Source: Chitinophaga varians | GTDB lineage: Bacteria > Bacteroidota > Bacteroidia > Chitinophagales > Chitinophagaceae | Reading direction: 5' to 3' | NCBI RefSeq assembly: GCF_012641275.1 | Contig: NZ_JABAIA010000001.1 | Location: forward strand, 2,604,001 to 2,668,000 | DNA: 64,000 nucleotides | Shown here: piece by piece, positions 35,783-45,100 of the stretch | Layout of the letters: each line of letters begins with the position of its first letter | Numbering within the stretch: the first letter of the stretch is position 1 | The notes under the pieces: model-generated | Database searches by the model: none | What the model was told of the DNA's origin: nothing | Seen by the model: the letters and a program-made list of their open reading frames with translations, nothing else | Made by a program: the position numbers and the translations under genes

Positions 35783-36871
35783 TTAAAACCACACTGCCAG
35801 CGATGCCGTCAGGGCAGCATTATTGTTTTTGAGTTCTGTTCCTTTGATGAATGTTTTGTCTCTGCCGTTAAACATCCTTCCTTCAATACGAAACATCACA
35901 TGGCTGACAGGGGTGAAATCCAGGTTGAGGGAATAACCGGTCGTCTGGAAGCCGTGCGGAGTCTCCGTGGCAATCACTACGCCGTCTGCATCGTTAAAGT
36001 ATTCCACTCTTCCCGCTGCCGCCAGTTTATCAGTGAAAGCATAGCGGGCGATCACGATCGGCGTATACCAGTCAGACAAGCCGCTGCTGCCTTTTGCTTT
36101 CTGTTGCAGGCCATAGTCAATTCCTGCTATCAGGCTGAATTTTTCTGTTATCCCAAAGGTACCGTAAAGGTTGTTAAAATAACGCATCCGGCGGGTGCTG
36201 TCAGGGAAATCGTTGCCCACATAAGTGCTCCAGTTGAGTAACACTTTATCGGATGGCTTGAAGGTGATCTGTGTGCCGAAATCAGGTGTCTGATTACCGT
36301 CTACCCGTTTGATACGTTGCCATCCGTTGAGGTACATGGCGGCAAATGACCATTTTTCGTTGGGCGTCCAGGTCACTTTGGCTCCGGTTTCAAAGTAAGG
36401 GGAGTTTTCTGCCAGCATGCTGCGGGTGAGCGTATAGCAGTCCTTTCCGATAGCGCTTTCAAAACCGATGTGGGCGGGCATGATACCGGCATCGATCCAT
36501 ACGTTTTTACCAACTCTTACGCCTACGTTGGCTTCATATACATACTGGAAGATGGAAGGTTCCGCAGCCATATTATACTGAGCGTAAGTACCTGTCATCA
36601 GGGCGATATTGCCCCGAACCCTGTCGGAGTTGTAGTTGGCTTTCAGCATGGCCAGGTTGAGGTTCAGCTCATTGTGCCTGTTGAAGTTATACAGGAAACC
36701 GGGCTTGGTATGATTGGCCGGCTGATTGAAGTCATAACTGTAATAAGCTTCCGCATAACCGGAAAATGTCAGTTTACCTTTTTCCTTTTCTTTTTCTGTA
36801 GTTGGTTCGGTTTGGGCAAAGAGCGTAACCGCGGCAGCCAGAATGGCGACCAGCAATAAAGTCTTCTTCAT
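35783..36871 (-). CDS. OmpL-like outer-membrane porin of the kdp operon
   Basis: A 362-residue protein with a signal peptide ending LFAQ. Repeated amphipathic strands (FSGYAEAYYSYDF, ELNLNLAMLKANYN, IALMTGTYAQY, VWIDAGIMPAHIG) fit the putative beta-barrel porin-2 (OmpL-like) family. The ATG at 36871 starts the signal peptide. It lies between kdpC and the KdpD gene, six bases before the latter. The position suggests a role in passing ions or solutes through the outer membrane under potassium limitation, inferred from context alone. Confidence 0.82.
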   Translation of the reverse strand: MKKTLLLVAILAAAVTLFAQTEPTTEKEKEKGKLTFSGYAEAYYSYDFNQPANHTKPGFLYNFNRHNELNLNLAMLKANYNSDRVRGNIALMTGTYAQYNMAAEPSIFQYVYEANVGVRVGKNVWIDAGIMPAHIGFESAIGKDCYTLTRSMLAENSPYFETGAKVTWTPNEKWSFAAMYLNGWQRIKRVDGNQTPDFGTQITFKPSDKVLLNWSTYVGNDFPDSTRRMRYFNNLYGTFGITEKFSLIAGIDYGLQQKAKGSSGLSDWYTPIVIARYAFTDKLAAAGRVEYFNDADGVVIATETPHGFQTTGYSLNLDFTPVSHVMFRIEGRMFNGRDKTFIKGTELKNNNAALTASLAVWF

Positions 36872-36926
36872 AAAACGTATATAGGTTAAATAGATTTCCG
36901 GTGAAGTCTCACCGGAAATCATTCGT

Positions 36927-37490
36927 TTATTTTAGCTCGTCCAGCGCAACATTGAGCTTGAGGACATTGACAGTGGAAGGGCCCAGCATACCCAGCAAAG
37001 GTGCTTTGGTATTGGCATCTACCAGTTGTTTCAGTTTTTCAGGAGCAATACCCCTGGCTTTGGCCACGCGTGGTATCTGTATATAAGCCGCAGCAGGAGA
37101 GAGGTGCGGGTCGAGGCCGCTGGCGGAAGCTGTCACCAGTTCTGCCGGGATATCGGCTTTTTTCACGTCCGGATTGTGTGCCAGGAAAGTGTCGATTCTT
37201 TCCGCCACGGTTTTCAGGTAATCCGGATTGCCAGGCGCTTTGTTGGAGCCGCCGGAGCCGGCAGCATTGTAATCTACCGTGCTGGGGCGGGACCAGAAAT
37301 ACTTATCGTCTGTGAATTTCTGTCCTATATTTTCATACCCTACTACTTTTCCATTATGCGTTACCGTTACCCCGCCGCCTTTACCGGGCGCCATTTTGGC
37401 GATACCGGCAATGATGAGCGGGTAGATGCCTGCCAGCAGCACCAGCAGGAGAACGGTCAGTTTAATAGAGGGCAGGAGATACTTTTTCAT
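36927..37490 (-). CDS. kdpC: Potassium-transporting ATPase subunit C
   Basis: A 187-residue protein with one N-terminal membrane anchor (IKLTVLLLVLLAGIYPLII). The conserved blocks are present: FWSRPSTVDYNAAGSGGSN, ASASGLDPHLSPAAAYIQIPRVAKARG and the LG-x-x-GPSTVNVLKLNVALD ending. KdpC is the periplasmic chaperone-like subunit that stabilises the ATP-bound KdpFABC complex. It lies 21 bases after kdpB. Confidence 0.97.
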   Translation of the reverse strand: MKKYLLPSIKLTVLLLVLLAGIYPLIIAGIAKMAPGKGGGVTVTHNGKVVGYENIGQKFTDDKYFWSRPSTVDYNAAGSGGSNKAPGNPDYLKTVAERIDTFLAHNPDVKKADIPAELVTASASGLDPHLSPAAAYIQIPRVAKARGIAPEKLKQLVDANTKAPLLGMLGPSTVNVLKLNVALDELK

Positions 37491-37511
37491 CTTCTTAATT
37501 TTTTCTTTTGA

Positions 37512-39560
37512 CTACATAAAGAGAGCGATCAGCATATCAATCAGTTTGATACCGATGAAAGGAGCGACCACGCCGCCCACACCGTATATCAGCAGATTCC
37601 GGCGAAGCAGTGCGCTGGCGCCGATAGGCTTGTAAGCCACACCGCGCAATGCCAGCGGAATAAGCATAGGGATAATGATCGCGTTGAAGATCACAGCGCT
37701 GAGAATAGCTGTTTCAGGGCTGTGCAGCTTCATGATATTGATACCCTGCAAGGCAGGGATAGAGGCTACGAAAAGTGCCGGTACGATAGCAAAATATTTC
37801 GCGACGTCGTTGGCGATAGAGAAAGTGGTGAGGGTACCGCGTGTCATCAGCAGTTGTTTTCCGATTTCCACGATCTCAATCAGCTTGGTAGGGTCGTTGT
37901 CCAGGTCCACCATGTTACCGGCTTCTTTGGCCGCCTGGGTGCCGCTATTCATAGCTACGCCTACGTCTGCCTGTGCCAGTGCCGGCGCATCGTTGGTACC
38001 GTCGCCCATCATGGCCACGAGGCGGCCTTCCTGTTGCTCTTTGCGGATATACGTCATCTTGTCTTCCGGCTTGGCTTCCGCGATGAAGTCGTCCACGCCG
38101 GCTTTGGTAGCGATATATTTGGCGGTGAGCGGGTTGTCGCCGGTTACCATCACGGTTTTCACACCCATTTTACGCAGGCGTTCAAAACGTTCGCTGATAC
38201 CGGGTTTGATGATGTCCTGCAGCTCTATGACGCCCTGTACTTTGCTGTTGAGGGCCACTACCAGCGGGGTACCGCCATCGCGGGAGATAGCTTCCACCCG
38301 GGCTTGTGTGTCTTCCGGGAAATGGAAGCCTTCTTTTTCGGTGAGCTTTCTGATGGCATCATAAGCGCCTTTGCGGATACGGTTGCCATCGGCCAGATCG
38401 ATACCGCTGCTGCGGGTTTCGGCGGTGAATTTCACAAGGCTGGCGCCGTTCACGGTCAGTTTGCTGACGATGTCTTTACCGGCCAGTTCCACGATGGACT
38501 TACCTTCAGGTGTTTCGTCAGACAGGGAGCTGAGGGCGCACAGTCTGATAAATTCTTCCGGTGCATGGCCATTGGAAGGGTAGAAGTTGGTGGCTTTCCG
38601 GTTACCGATGGTGATGGTACCGGTTTTGTCCAGCAGCAGCACGTCGATGTCGCCGGCTGTTTCCACAGCTTTACCGGATTTGGTGATCACGTTGGCACGC
38701 AGGGCGCGGTCCATGCCTGCAATACCAATAGCGGAAAGCAGGCCACCGATGGTAGTGGGGATCAGACAGACAAACAGGGAGATAAAAGCGGCGATGGTGA
38801 TCGGTGTCTGTGCGTAGTCCGCGAATGGTTTCAGGGTCACACATACAATGATGAACACGAGGGTGAAGCTGGCCAACAGGATCGTCAACGCTATCTCGTT
38901 CGGTGTTTTCTGACGGCTGGCGCCTTCTACCAGAGCGATCATTTTATCGAGGAATGATTCGCCCGGTTCGGTGGTCACCCGTACTTTGATATGGTCAGAC
39001 AGTACTTTGGTACCGCCTACAACACTGGATTTGTCGCCGCCGGCTTCACGGATCACCGGTGCAGATTCACCGGTGATAGCTGATTCGTCGATGCTGGCGA
39101 GGCCCTGAACGATCTCCCCGTCGGCCGGAATGATATCACCCGGATCACAAACGAAGATATCGCCTTTGCGCAGCGCGGAAGAAGAAATCACTTTGATTTC
39201 GTTGGTGAAAATTTCTCCTATCAGCTCTATCTTTTTGGCCGGTGTTTCCTCTCTGGTGCGGCGAAGGCTCTCTGCCTGCGCTTTACCGCGCGCTTCTGCA
39301 ATGGCTTCTGCGAAGTTGGCAAACAGCACGGTGAGGAAGAGTATGAAAAAGACGGTGAAGTTATAAGCCGCACTACCCTGATCAGTATTTTTGGTAAAGG
39401 CAGCGTACAGGGCAACAATCAGCATCACCACGGTACCTATCTCCACGGTAAACATCACCGGGTTTTTGATCATCAGTCTCGGATTCAGTTTCACGAAGGA
39501 CTGCTTCAGGCTTTGCATCACCTGCTCCTTCGGAAACAATGTATTATCTCTTTTCTTCAT
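37512..39560 (-). CDS. kdpB: Potassium-transporting P-type ATPase subunit B
   Basis: A 682-residue P-type ATPase. Hallmarks are the phosphorylation loop [13 protein letters not shown], the actuator motif [14 protein letters not shown] (TGES), the hinge [14 protein letters not shown], and [44 protein letters not shown]. It hydrolyses ATP to drive high-affinity potassium import through KdpA. The length is standard for the family. It has 22-bp and 21-bp gaps to its operon neighbours. Confidence 0.98.
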   Translation of the reverse strand: MKKRDNTLFPKEQVMQSLKQSFVKLNPRLMIKNPVMFTVEIGTVVMLIVALYAAFTKNTDQGSAAYNFTVFFILFLTVLFANFAEAIAEARGKAQAESLRRTREETPAKKIELIGEIFTNEIKVISSSALRKGDIFVCDPGDIIPADGEIVQGLASIDESAITGESAPVIREAGGDKSSVVGGTKVLSDHIKVRVTTEPGESFLDKMIALVEGASRQKTPNEIALTILLASFTLVFIIVCVTLKPFADYAQTPITIAAFISLFVCLIPTTIGGLLSAIGIAGMDRALRANVITKSGKAVETAGDIDVLLLDKTGTITIGNRKATNFYPSNGHAPEEFIRLCALSSLSDETPEGKSIVELAGKDIVSKLTVNGASLVKFTAETRSSGIDLADGNRIRKGAYDAIRKLTEKEGFHFPEDTQARVEAISRDGGTPLVVALNSKVQGVIELQDIIKPGISERFERLRKMGVKTVMVTGDNPLTAKYIATKAGVDDFIAEAKPEDKMTYIRKEQQEGRLVAMMGDGTNDAPALAQADVGVAMNSGTQAAKEAGNMVDLDNDPTKLIEIVEIGKQLLMTRGTLTTFSIANDVAKYFAIVPALFVASIPALQGINIMKLHSPETAILSAVIFNAIIIPMLIPLALRGVAYKPIGASALLRRNLLIYGVGGVVAPFIGIKLIDMLIALFM

Positions 39561-39582
39561 GGTAATTGTTCATTATGGTTTA

Positions 39583-41301
39583 TCATCTGTACAGGGAGAA
39601 ATACTCTGCAATAGGGCCCAACGCCAGCGCAGGGAAATAGGACAAAGCGGTGAGGACAATGATCACGGCGAATGTCATGGCGCCAAATGTGACCGAGTCT
39701 GTACGCAGGGTACCGGCAGATTCCGGAATGTATTTTTTAGAAGCCATGATACCTGCGATGGCCACAGGGCCGATGATCGGCAGGAACCTGCCCAGTATCA
39801 GCACAAAGCCGGTGGATACGTTCCAGAATACATTGCCGTCGCCAAGGCCTTCGAAACCGGAGCCGTTGTTGGCGTTGGAGGAAGTATATTCATACAGCAT
39901 CTCGGAGAAGCCATGGTAGCCGGGATTGTTCAGCCAGGCTGACGGCTTCACGGCCCAGTCAGCATCCGGGTGATGAGCCAGTACCCAGGAGGAGAGGGCC
40001 GTGCCCGCCAATATCAGGAAAGGTGACAACAGGGTGATGATCGCAGCGATCTTCACTTCCCTGGCCTCCAGTTTATGTCCCATCAGTTCAGGCGTACGGC
40101 CTACCATAAGACCGGAAATAAACACCGCGATGATGATAAAAATGTAATAGTTAAGGATACCTACGCCACAACCGCCATAGAAGCAGTTCAGCATCATGGC
40201 CAACAATTCCATCAGGCCGGTCATCGGCATGGTGCTGTCATGGAATCCGCAGATGGAACCGGTAGAGATAATGGTGGTCACGGTGCTCCAGTAGCCTGTA
40301 GCGGCAGGGCCGAAGCGGACCTCCTTGCCTTCCATGGCGCCGGTGAGCTGTTGTATGCCCATATGCGCGATGGCCGGGTTGCCATTAATTTCCGCCACCA
40401 TAGTGGGTATTAGTAGCATGATCATCCCGATGGTCATCACCCCGAAAATGACATAGGCAAACTTGCGGCGGTTGATAAACATGCCCAGTGCAAATACCAT
40501 GGCGATAGGGATCACTACCTGCGCCACCATTTCAGTCATCCAGGTGAGGTAGTTCGGGTTCTCCAGCGGATGCGCGGAGTTAACGCCAAACCATCCGCCA
40601 CCATTGGTGCCCAGGTGTTTGATAGCGATAAAGCCGGCAGCAGGGCCGCGGGACACATTCACAGTGTCGCCCTGCATGGTCACTACGGTATCTTTACCGT
40701 CAAAGCTGGCAGGAGTGCCGTTGAACGCCAGGATCAGCGCAACTACTATACAGAAGGGTAAGAGAATACGGGTATTGGTCTTTACAAAGATATCCCAGAA
40801 GTTGCCCAGTTTGGTGGTAGTCTTTTCTTTAAATGCTTTGAATACAACGATCAGTGCAGCAATACCGGTAGCAGCGCTCACAAATTGCAGGAATGCCAGT
40901 ACAAACAACTGGGTAAGATAGGTAACACCGGTTTCACCTGAATAGTGTTGCAGGTTACAGTTCACGAGGAAGCTGATCGCCGTGTTGAACGCCAGGTCTG
41001 CCGACTGTCCCGGGTTACCGTCAGGGTTCAGTGGCAGCTTGTCCTGGAACATCAACATAAAGAAGGCATATACAAACCACACCAGGTTGATGGTCAGCAA
41101 CGCTTTCAGATGTTCTTTCCAGGTCATTTCTTCTTTGGGATCGATGCCGGAGATCTTAAAGAACAGCCGCTCCATCGGAGCCATAAAGTCGGACCAGGTT
41201 TTTTCGCCTTTGAATACCTTTACGATATACCTCGCCAGTGGCCAGGCCAGTAGTAATGTTAGTCCATAGGTGGCAATAACGCCTAAAATTTCTGTTGTCA
41301 T
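39583..41301 (-). CDS. kdpA: Potassium-transporting ATPase subunit A
   Basis: A 572-residue channel-like subunit with ten predicted membrane segments. It contains the four pore-loop regions typical of KdpA: NTAISFLVNCNLQHY, GTNGGGWFGVNSAHPLENPN, TGSICGFHDSTMPMTG and SSNANNGSGFEGL, which form the selectivity filter. It takes up potassium with high affinity. The gene precedes kdpB in the expected order. Confidence 0.98.
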   Translation of the reverse strand: MTTEILGVIATYGLTLLLAWPLARYIVKVFKGEKTWSDFMAPMERLFFKISGIDPKEEMTWKEHLKALLTINLVWFVYAFFMLMFQDKLPLNPDGNPGQSADLAFNTAISFLVNCNLQHYSGETGVTYLTQLFVLAFLQFVSAATGIAALIVVFKAFKEKTTTKLGNFWDIFVKTNTRILLPFCIVVALILAFNGTPASFDGKDTVVTMQGDTVNVSRGPAAGFIAIKHLGTNGGGWFGVNSAHPLENPNYLTWMTEMVAQVVIPIAMVFALGMFINRRKFAYVIFGVMTIGMIMLLIPTMVAEINGNPAIAHMGIQQLTGAMEGKEVRFGPAATGYWSTVTTIISTGSICGFHDSTMPMTGLMELLAMMLNCFYGGCGVGILNYYIFIIIAVFISGLMVGRTPELMGHKLEAREVKIAAIITLLSPFLILAGTALSSWVLAHHPDADWAVKPSAWLNNPGYHGFSEMLYEYTSSNANNGSGFEGLGDGNVFWNVSTGFVLILGRFLPIIGPVAIAGIMASKKYIPESAGTLRTDSVTFGAMTFAVIIVLTALSYFPALALGPIAEYFSLYR

Positions 41302-41353
41302 TTCTAATTAGTTAAAAAGCATGTTGCATGCGGCTACAAGTGAATAGGCCGTC

Positions 41354-41431
41354 TCAGAATTTCTCCGGTTTCAGCAGTACATAGATCATGTAGCCGAAGA
41401 CCAGTATTGATAGCACGAATAATGCGTTCAT
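41354..41431 (-). CDS. kdpF: KdpF small membrane subunit
   Basis: A 25-residue peptide with one hydrophobic helix, ending in the KdpF hallmark YVLLKPEKF. KdpF is a lipid-like stabiliser bound between KdpA and KdpB. It precedes kdpA by 52 bases, as in most kdp operons. Confidence 0.88.
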   Translation of the reverse strand: MNALFVLSILVFGYMIYVLLKPEKF

Positions 41432-41445
41432 AATGGAGATGTTTA

Positions 41446-41529
41446 TCAGATTTTTTCAAAATAATCGACAGAGGCAAAGAACAAGGCAAAGCAGGCAAGG
41501 CCCGCGAGTACCAGTAATACAGTCATCAT
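41446..41529 (-). CDS. Small membrane peptide upstream of kdpF, 27 residues
   Basis: A single hydrophobic helix (LLVLAGLACFALFFASVDYF) followed by the short polar end EKI. It lies 14 bases before kdpF on the same strand and resembles a second KdpF-like helix. ATG codons at 41529 and 41526 are alternative starts. The assignment rests on position, frame and hydrophobicity only. Confidence 0.55.
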   Translation of the reverse strand: MMTVLLVLAGLACFALFFASVDYFEKI

Positions 41530-41539
41530 AAAAAATGTT

Positions 41540-41881
41540 TTAAAGCGCTATTGTTTGTAAATGTTGAATCCTGACAGTTCGAAGGGAAGCTGGTAACATG
41601 TCCCGGTGTTGCGTGCATAAGATGGGAGACAACGCATACATAAACACACTTTCAATAGCATTCCGCAGCACGCTGCTACCATTGCGGTATAACACCCCGG
41701 CAATGGTAAAACAACGTTTCACTTCCTGCAATTGTTCATGACGGATCATGTTGCCGGTATAGTCGGCAAATGTGTGGATCACTTTGCTCACTCTTTCCCT
41801 GGCCGTCAACTGTTGCATAGGGAACGACAGGCCGGGGATCTGTAAACCGATCAATTGTGAGATTTTCGAGTCTGGTAACAT
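41540..41881 (-). CDS. DUF7674-like protein leading the kdp operon
   Basis: A 113-residue soluble protein (113 codons from the ATG at 41881). The C-terminal half KRCFTIAGVLYRNGSSVLRNAIESVFMYALSP resembles the DUF7674 family: a helical segment, a G-N/G-x-x-V-x-N-A-I-E-x-V-F motif and then a YSLS-like ending. No reaction is known. It is first in the kdp transcript, ten bases before the 27-residue peptide, which suggests a regulatory or potassium-related role. The frame is open to an alternative ATG at 41914 and a TTG at 41923; a palindrome covers those upstream starts, favouring 41881. Confidence 0.6.
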   Translation of the reverse strand: MLPDSKISQLIGLQIPGLSFPMQQLTARERVSKVIHTFADYTGNMIRHEQLQEVKRCFTIAGVLYRNGSSVLRNAIESVFMYALSPILCTQHRDMLPASLRTVRIQHLQTIAL

Positions 41882-41907
41882 GTGAATCAAATGTTTTGAT
41901 ACAATGA

Positions 41908-41930
41908 CTGGCATACCAGCCAAATGCCAG
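41908..41930. promoter_or_regulatory. Inverted repeat in the leader of the kdp operon
   Basis: CTGGCAT and ATGCCAG form a perfect seven-base inverted repeat with a nine-base spacer, 27 bases upstream of the probable start of the first kdp-operon gene. It is a candidate operator. Confidence 0.45.
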
Positions 41931-42024
41931 TATTAAAAAAGCGTTAGAAATTTTATATAACTATCTAAAAATCAATCAAATAATTAAATGCCAACATGAT
42001 CAGATAAAAAAATGACAGGGGGCA

Positions 42025-42045
42025 ACCATGCAGAATCTGCATGGT
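42025..42045. promoter_or_regulatory. Palindrome upstream of the kdp operon
   Basis: ACCATGCAGA and TCTGCATGGT flank a single central base, a perfect 10-bp dyad. It lacks a T-run on either strand, so it looks more like a binding site than a terminator. It lies about 100-165 bases before the first kdp gene on the minus strand. Confidence 0.45.
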
Positions 42046-42083
42046 CTTTTCAAAAACGGGAAGGTGGGCATCGACATAAAAAA

Positions 42084-42107
42084 AGCGCCTCCCGGGAGGG
42101 AAGCGCT
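42084..42107 (-). terminator. Terminator after the SNF2 helicase gene
   Basis: AGCGC and GCGCT with an inner TCCC/GGGA pair form a stem. On the minus strand it is followed by a run of seven T, 33 bases past the SNF2 stop codon. Confidence 0.75.
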
Positions 42108-42140
42108 GATCATTTTTTACAGTCGTGAAATTTAAATGCT

Positions 42141-45100
42141 TTAACTGAACAGGTACAACACATCTTCTTTGGTCAGCTTCTTCACAAAGCCGCTATCATC
42201 GGAGATGATCTCTTTCACCAGCGATTTTTTACGTTCCTGTAACTGTAATATTTTTTCTTCTACCGTGTCTTTACAGATCATACGGTAAGCGAAGATATTT
42301 TTCGTTTGTCCGATACGGTGGGTACGGTCTATCGCCTGTTGCTCCACAGCGGGGTTCCACCAGGGGTCTACGATGTACACATAGTCGGCCGCCGTCAGGT
42401 TAAGGCCCACACCACCGGCTTTCAGTGATATCAGGAACACCCGGCACTCGTCGTTATGCTGGAAGTTCTGGATAGCCTTTTCACGGTCCATGGTAGAGGT
42501 GCTGCCATCGAAGTACTCGTACGGTATCTTCATATGTTGCAGGCGTTCCCGTATCAGGCCCAGCATACCGAGGAACTGGGAGAACACCAGCACCTTGTGG
42601 TTACCGATGTTTTCAGCAATTTCGCGGGTCAGTTCATGCAGCTTCACAGAGTGGTTGGGATACTGTTCCGTATCGTTGAGGATAGCGGGAGAATCACATA
42701 TCTGGCGCAGCTTCATCAGGCCTTGCAATATGGTCAGCTGTGAACGTTCCATGCCCTGGTCTTCTATCACGCCCAGGATCTTGGACCGGTAAGTGTTCCG
42801 GTAAGCATCATAAATATGACGCTGTTCGGGGTCCATTTCACAGAAGATGACCGTCTCGATTTTATCCGGCAGGTCTTTCGCCACCTGTTCTTTGGTACGA
42901 CGAAGAATGAACGGATAAATCAGTTTGCGCAGGTGTTCTTTTCTTTCTTCATCCTGGAACTTGTCTATCGGTGTGGCAAATTCGTTACGGAAGAAGTCCA
43001 CGCTGCCCAGCATGCCCGGGTTCAGGAAGTTCATCTGCGCGTAGATATCGAAAGTATTGTTTTGCATGGGCGTACCGCTCAGCGCCAGCCTGTTCCTGGT
43101 TTGCAGCAGCTGGGCCGCTTTGGTCACTTTGGACTGCGGGTTTTTGATCGCCTGGGATTCATCCAGCACCACATAGTCAAACTCCAGTTTCATCAGCGTC
43201 TGGATATCGCTGCGCAGCGTACCGTAGGTGGTGATGATCACATCAAATTTGGCCAGTTCTTCCGAATCCTTGATACGGGTAGGGCCATGATGGATATGGT
43301 GTTTGATTTCCGGCGTGAACTTACGGATCTCGTTTTCCCAGTTATAGATCAGGGTAGTGGGGCATACCACCAGTGCCATACATTTTCCGCCGTTTTTATT
43401 CTTGTAATACTGGAGGAAGGTCAGCGCCTGGATGGTTTTACCAAGACCCATGTCATCTGCGAGGATGCCACCCCATTTGATCTCATCGAGATAATTAAGC
43501 CACTGGAAGCCGCTTTCCTGGTAGGGGCGCAGCGTTGCCTGCAGGTTGGATGGCAGGGAGATGTTACGGATTTCATCGAACTGCAACAGTTTTTTACGTT
43601 TCTGTTCCAGTTCTATTACTACCGCTTCATCGTCAATGAACTCATACAGTTCATCGATCACGCTGAAGTTGTATTTGCTGAGTTTAAGGCCTTTGTCTTT
43701 TTCTTCCCCTACTTTGAAGAGGAGGGAGTATTTACGCAGCCATTCTTCCGGCAGAAGGCCCAGGGAGCCGTCTGCCAGCTGCACATAGTTCTGTTTGTTG
43801 GCCAGCGCGTTTTTGATGTCTTTGATGCTGACCTTCTGGTCGCCATACAGCACTTCAATCTGGGCATCGAACCAGTCGATGCCGGAGCTGATTTGCAGGT
43901 TGGTGACCGGCTTATGTGAGCTGAATTTGAAGTTGCGCAGGTTATCGAAACCGAAAACGCGCACGTTCATTTCTTTCAGGGCGTCAAAGAAAAGGAAGAA
44001 CCAGTTGTTCTTCAGGGCTTCTTTGGCGCGCAGGTAGAAATAGTGCTGGTTATCGTTTTGTGCAAAATTGGTATGCAGGGTGCGCAGGCGGTTCACAAAG
44101 GCATCTTCCGCTTCTTTATTGCGGCGGATGACCAGTACTTTGTTACCTTCCTGTACGGTGATTTTCTCTTCCTCGTTCCATTCCACTTCCTGTCCGCGAT
44201 AAGCGAATCCAGGCTGGATAATGAAGGTTTCGCCCAGCTCTTTAAGGTATACGCGGCATTCCGGTTCGATGTCTGTCACCTCAGCAAGCAGTTCTTTATC
44301 GAAACGGATATCGTACTGACGGCTTAAGGGCAACAGGTAGTCTTTCAGGTATACCGGCCATTCCTTGTTAGGGATTTTCAGTTTGCCGCCGTTCTGCTGA
44401 AAGAGTGCTACATGCAGGGCGTCCTGTGGACTTTCGAACAGGAACAGCGTGTTCTGGTAAAGGAATAACAGCGGGCTTTCCCAGTTATTTTTAGATACGT
44501 CGATCAGTTCTCCTTCTATAGACACGTAGCAGGTGATTTCCACATGGGAACTGCCGCTGTGGGTCTTCAGGATGAGCTTCAGCCTTTCAGCGCCTATCTG
44601 TAAGGGTTCCAGGTTTTTTGTTTTGAACTGCTGCCTGTTGGGAAGATAAAATACCAGCCCATGTTCGGCCAGCTGCGGAAACAGCTTCGCCAGTTTGGGA
44701 TGCAGGTATTCCAGCATCAGTTCTTTGGTTTCGGTAGGCAGCTCTTCCGCATTTTCATGCGTGATGTTTTCCCAGATGCCGGCGAACGGCGAATTTTTGC
44801 TGAGAAACTTGCTGACTTCCGGCCCCTGGAGTTTACGGATGGGAGCTATCAGTTCCCGGTCCTTTTCCTTGTACTGGTAAAAGTCCACGTACTTGGTGAG
44901 GTCCAGTTTGCTGGCCAGTGATACAAAGGCGGTCTGCTCTTCGTTCACTTCGCCGGCGACAATATCTATTTTGAAATAAGGATATAACGTTTCGTTGGCG
45001 TTGAAGACCGCAGCCAGCCGTTGTGTCACCGTCAGGGTTTCTTCCGGTGGAGGCGCCGTTTGCTGCTGCTGCCTGCCGGCAGTAGCGCCGTCTACCCGTT

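Noticed and set aside
34883..36241. A 452-codon open frame antisense to kdpD and the porin gene
   Set aside because: It crosses two real genes and is rich in His, Phe and Gln as expected of a shadow frame.
37722..38957. A 411-codon open frame antisense to kdpB
   Set aside because: kdpB motifs on the other strand are complete and the frame has no domain.
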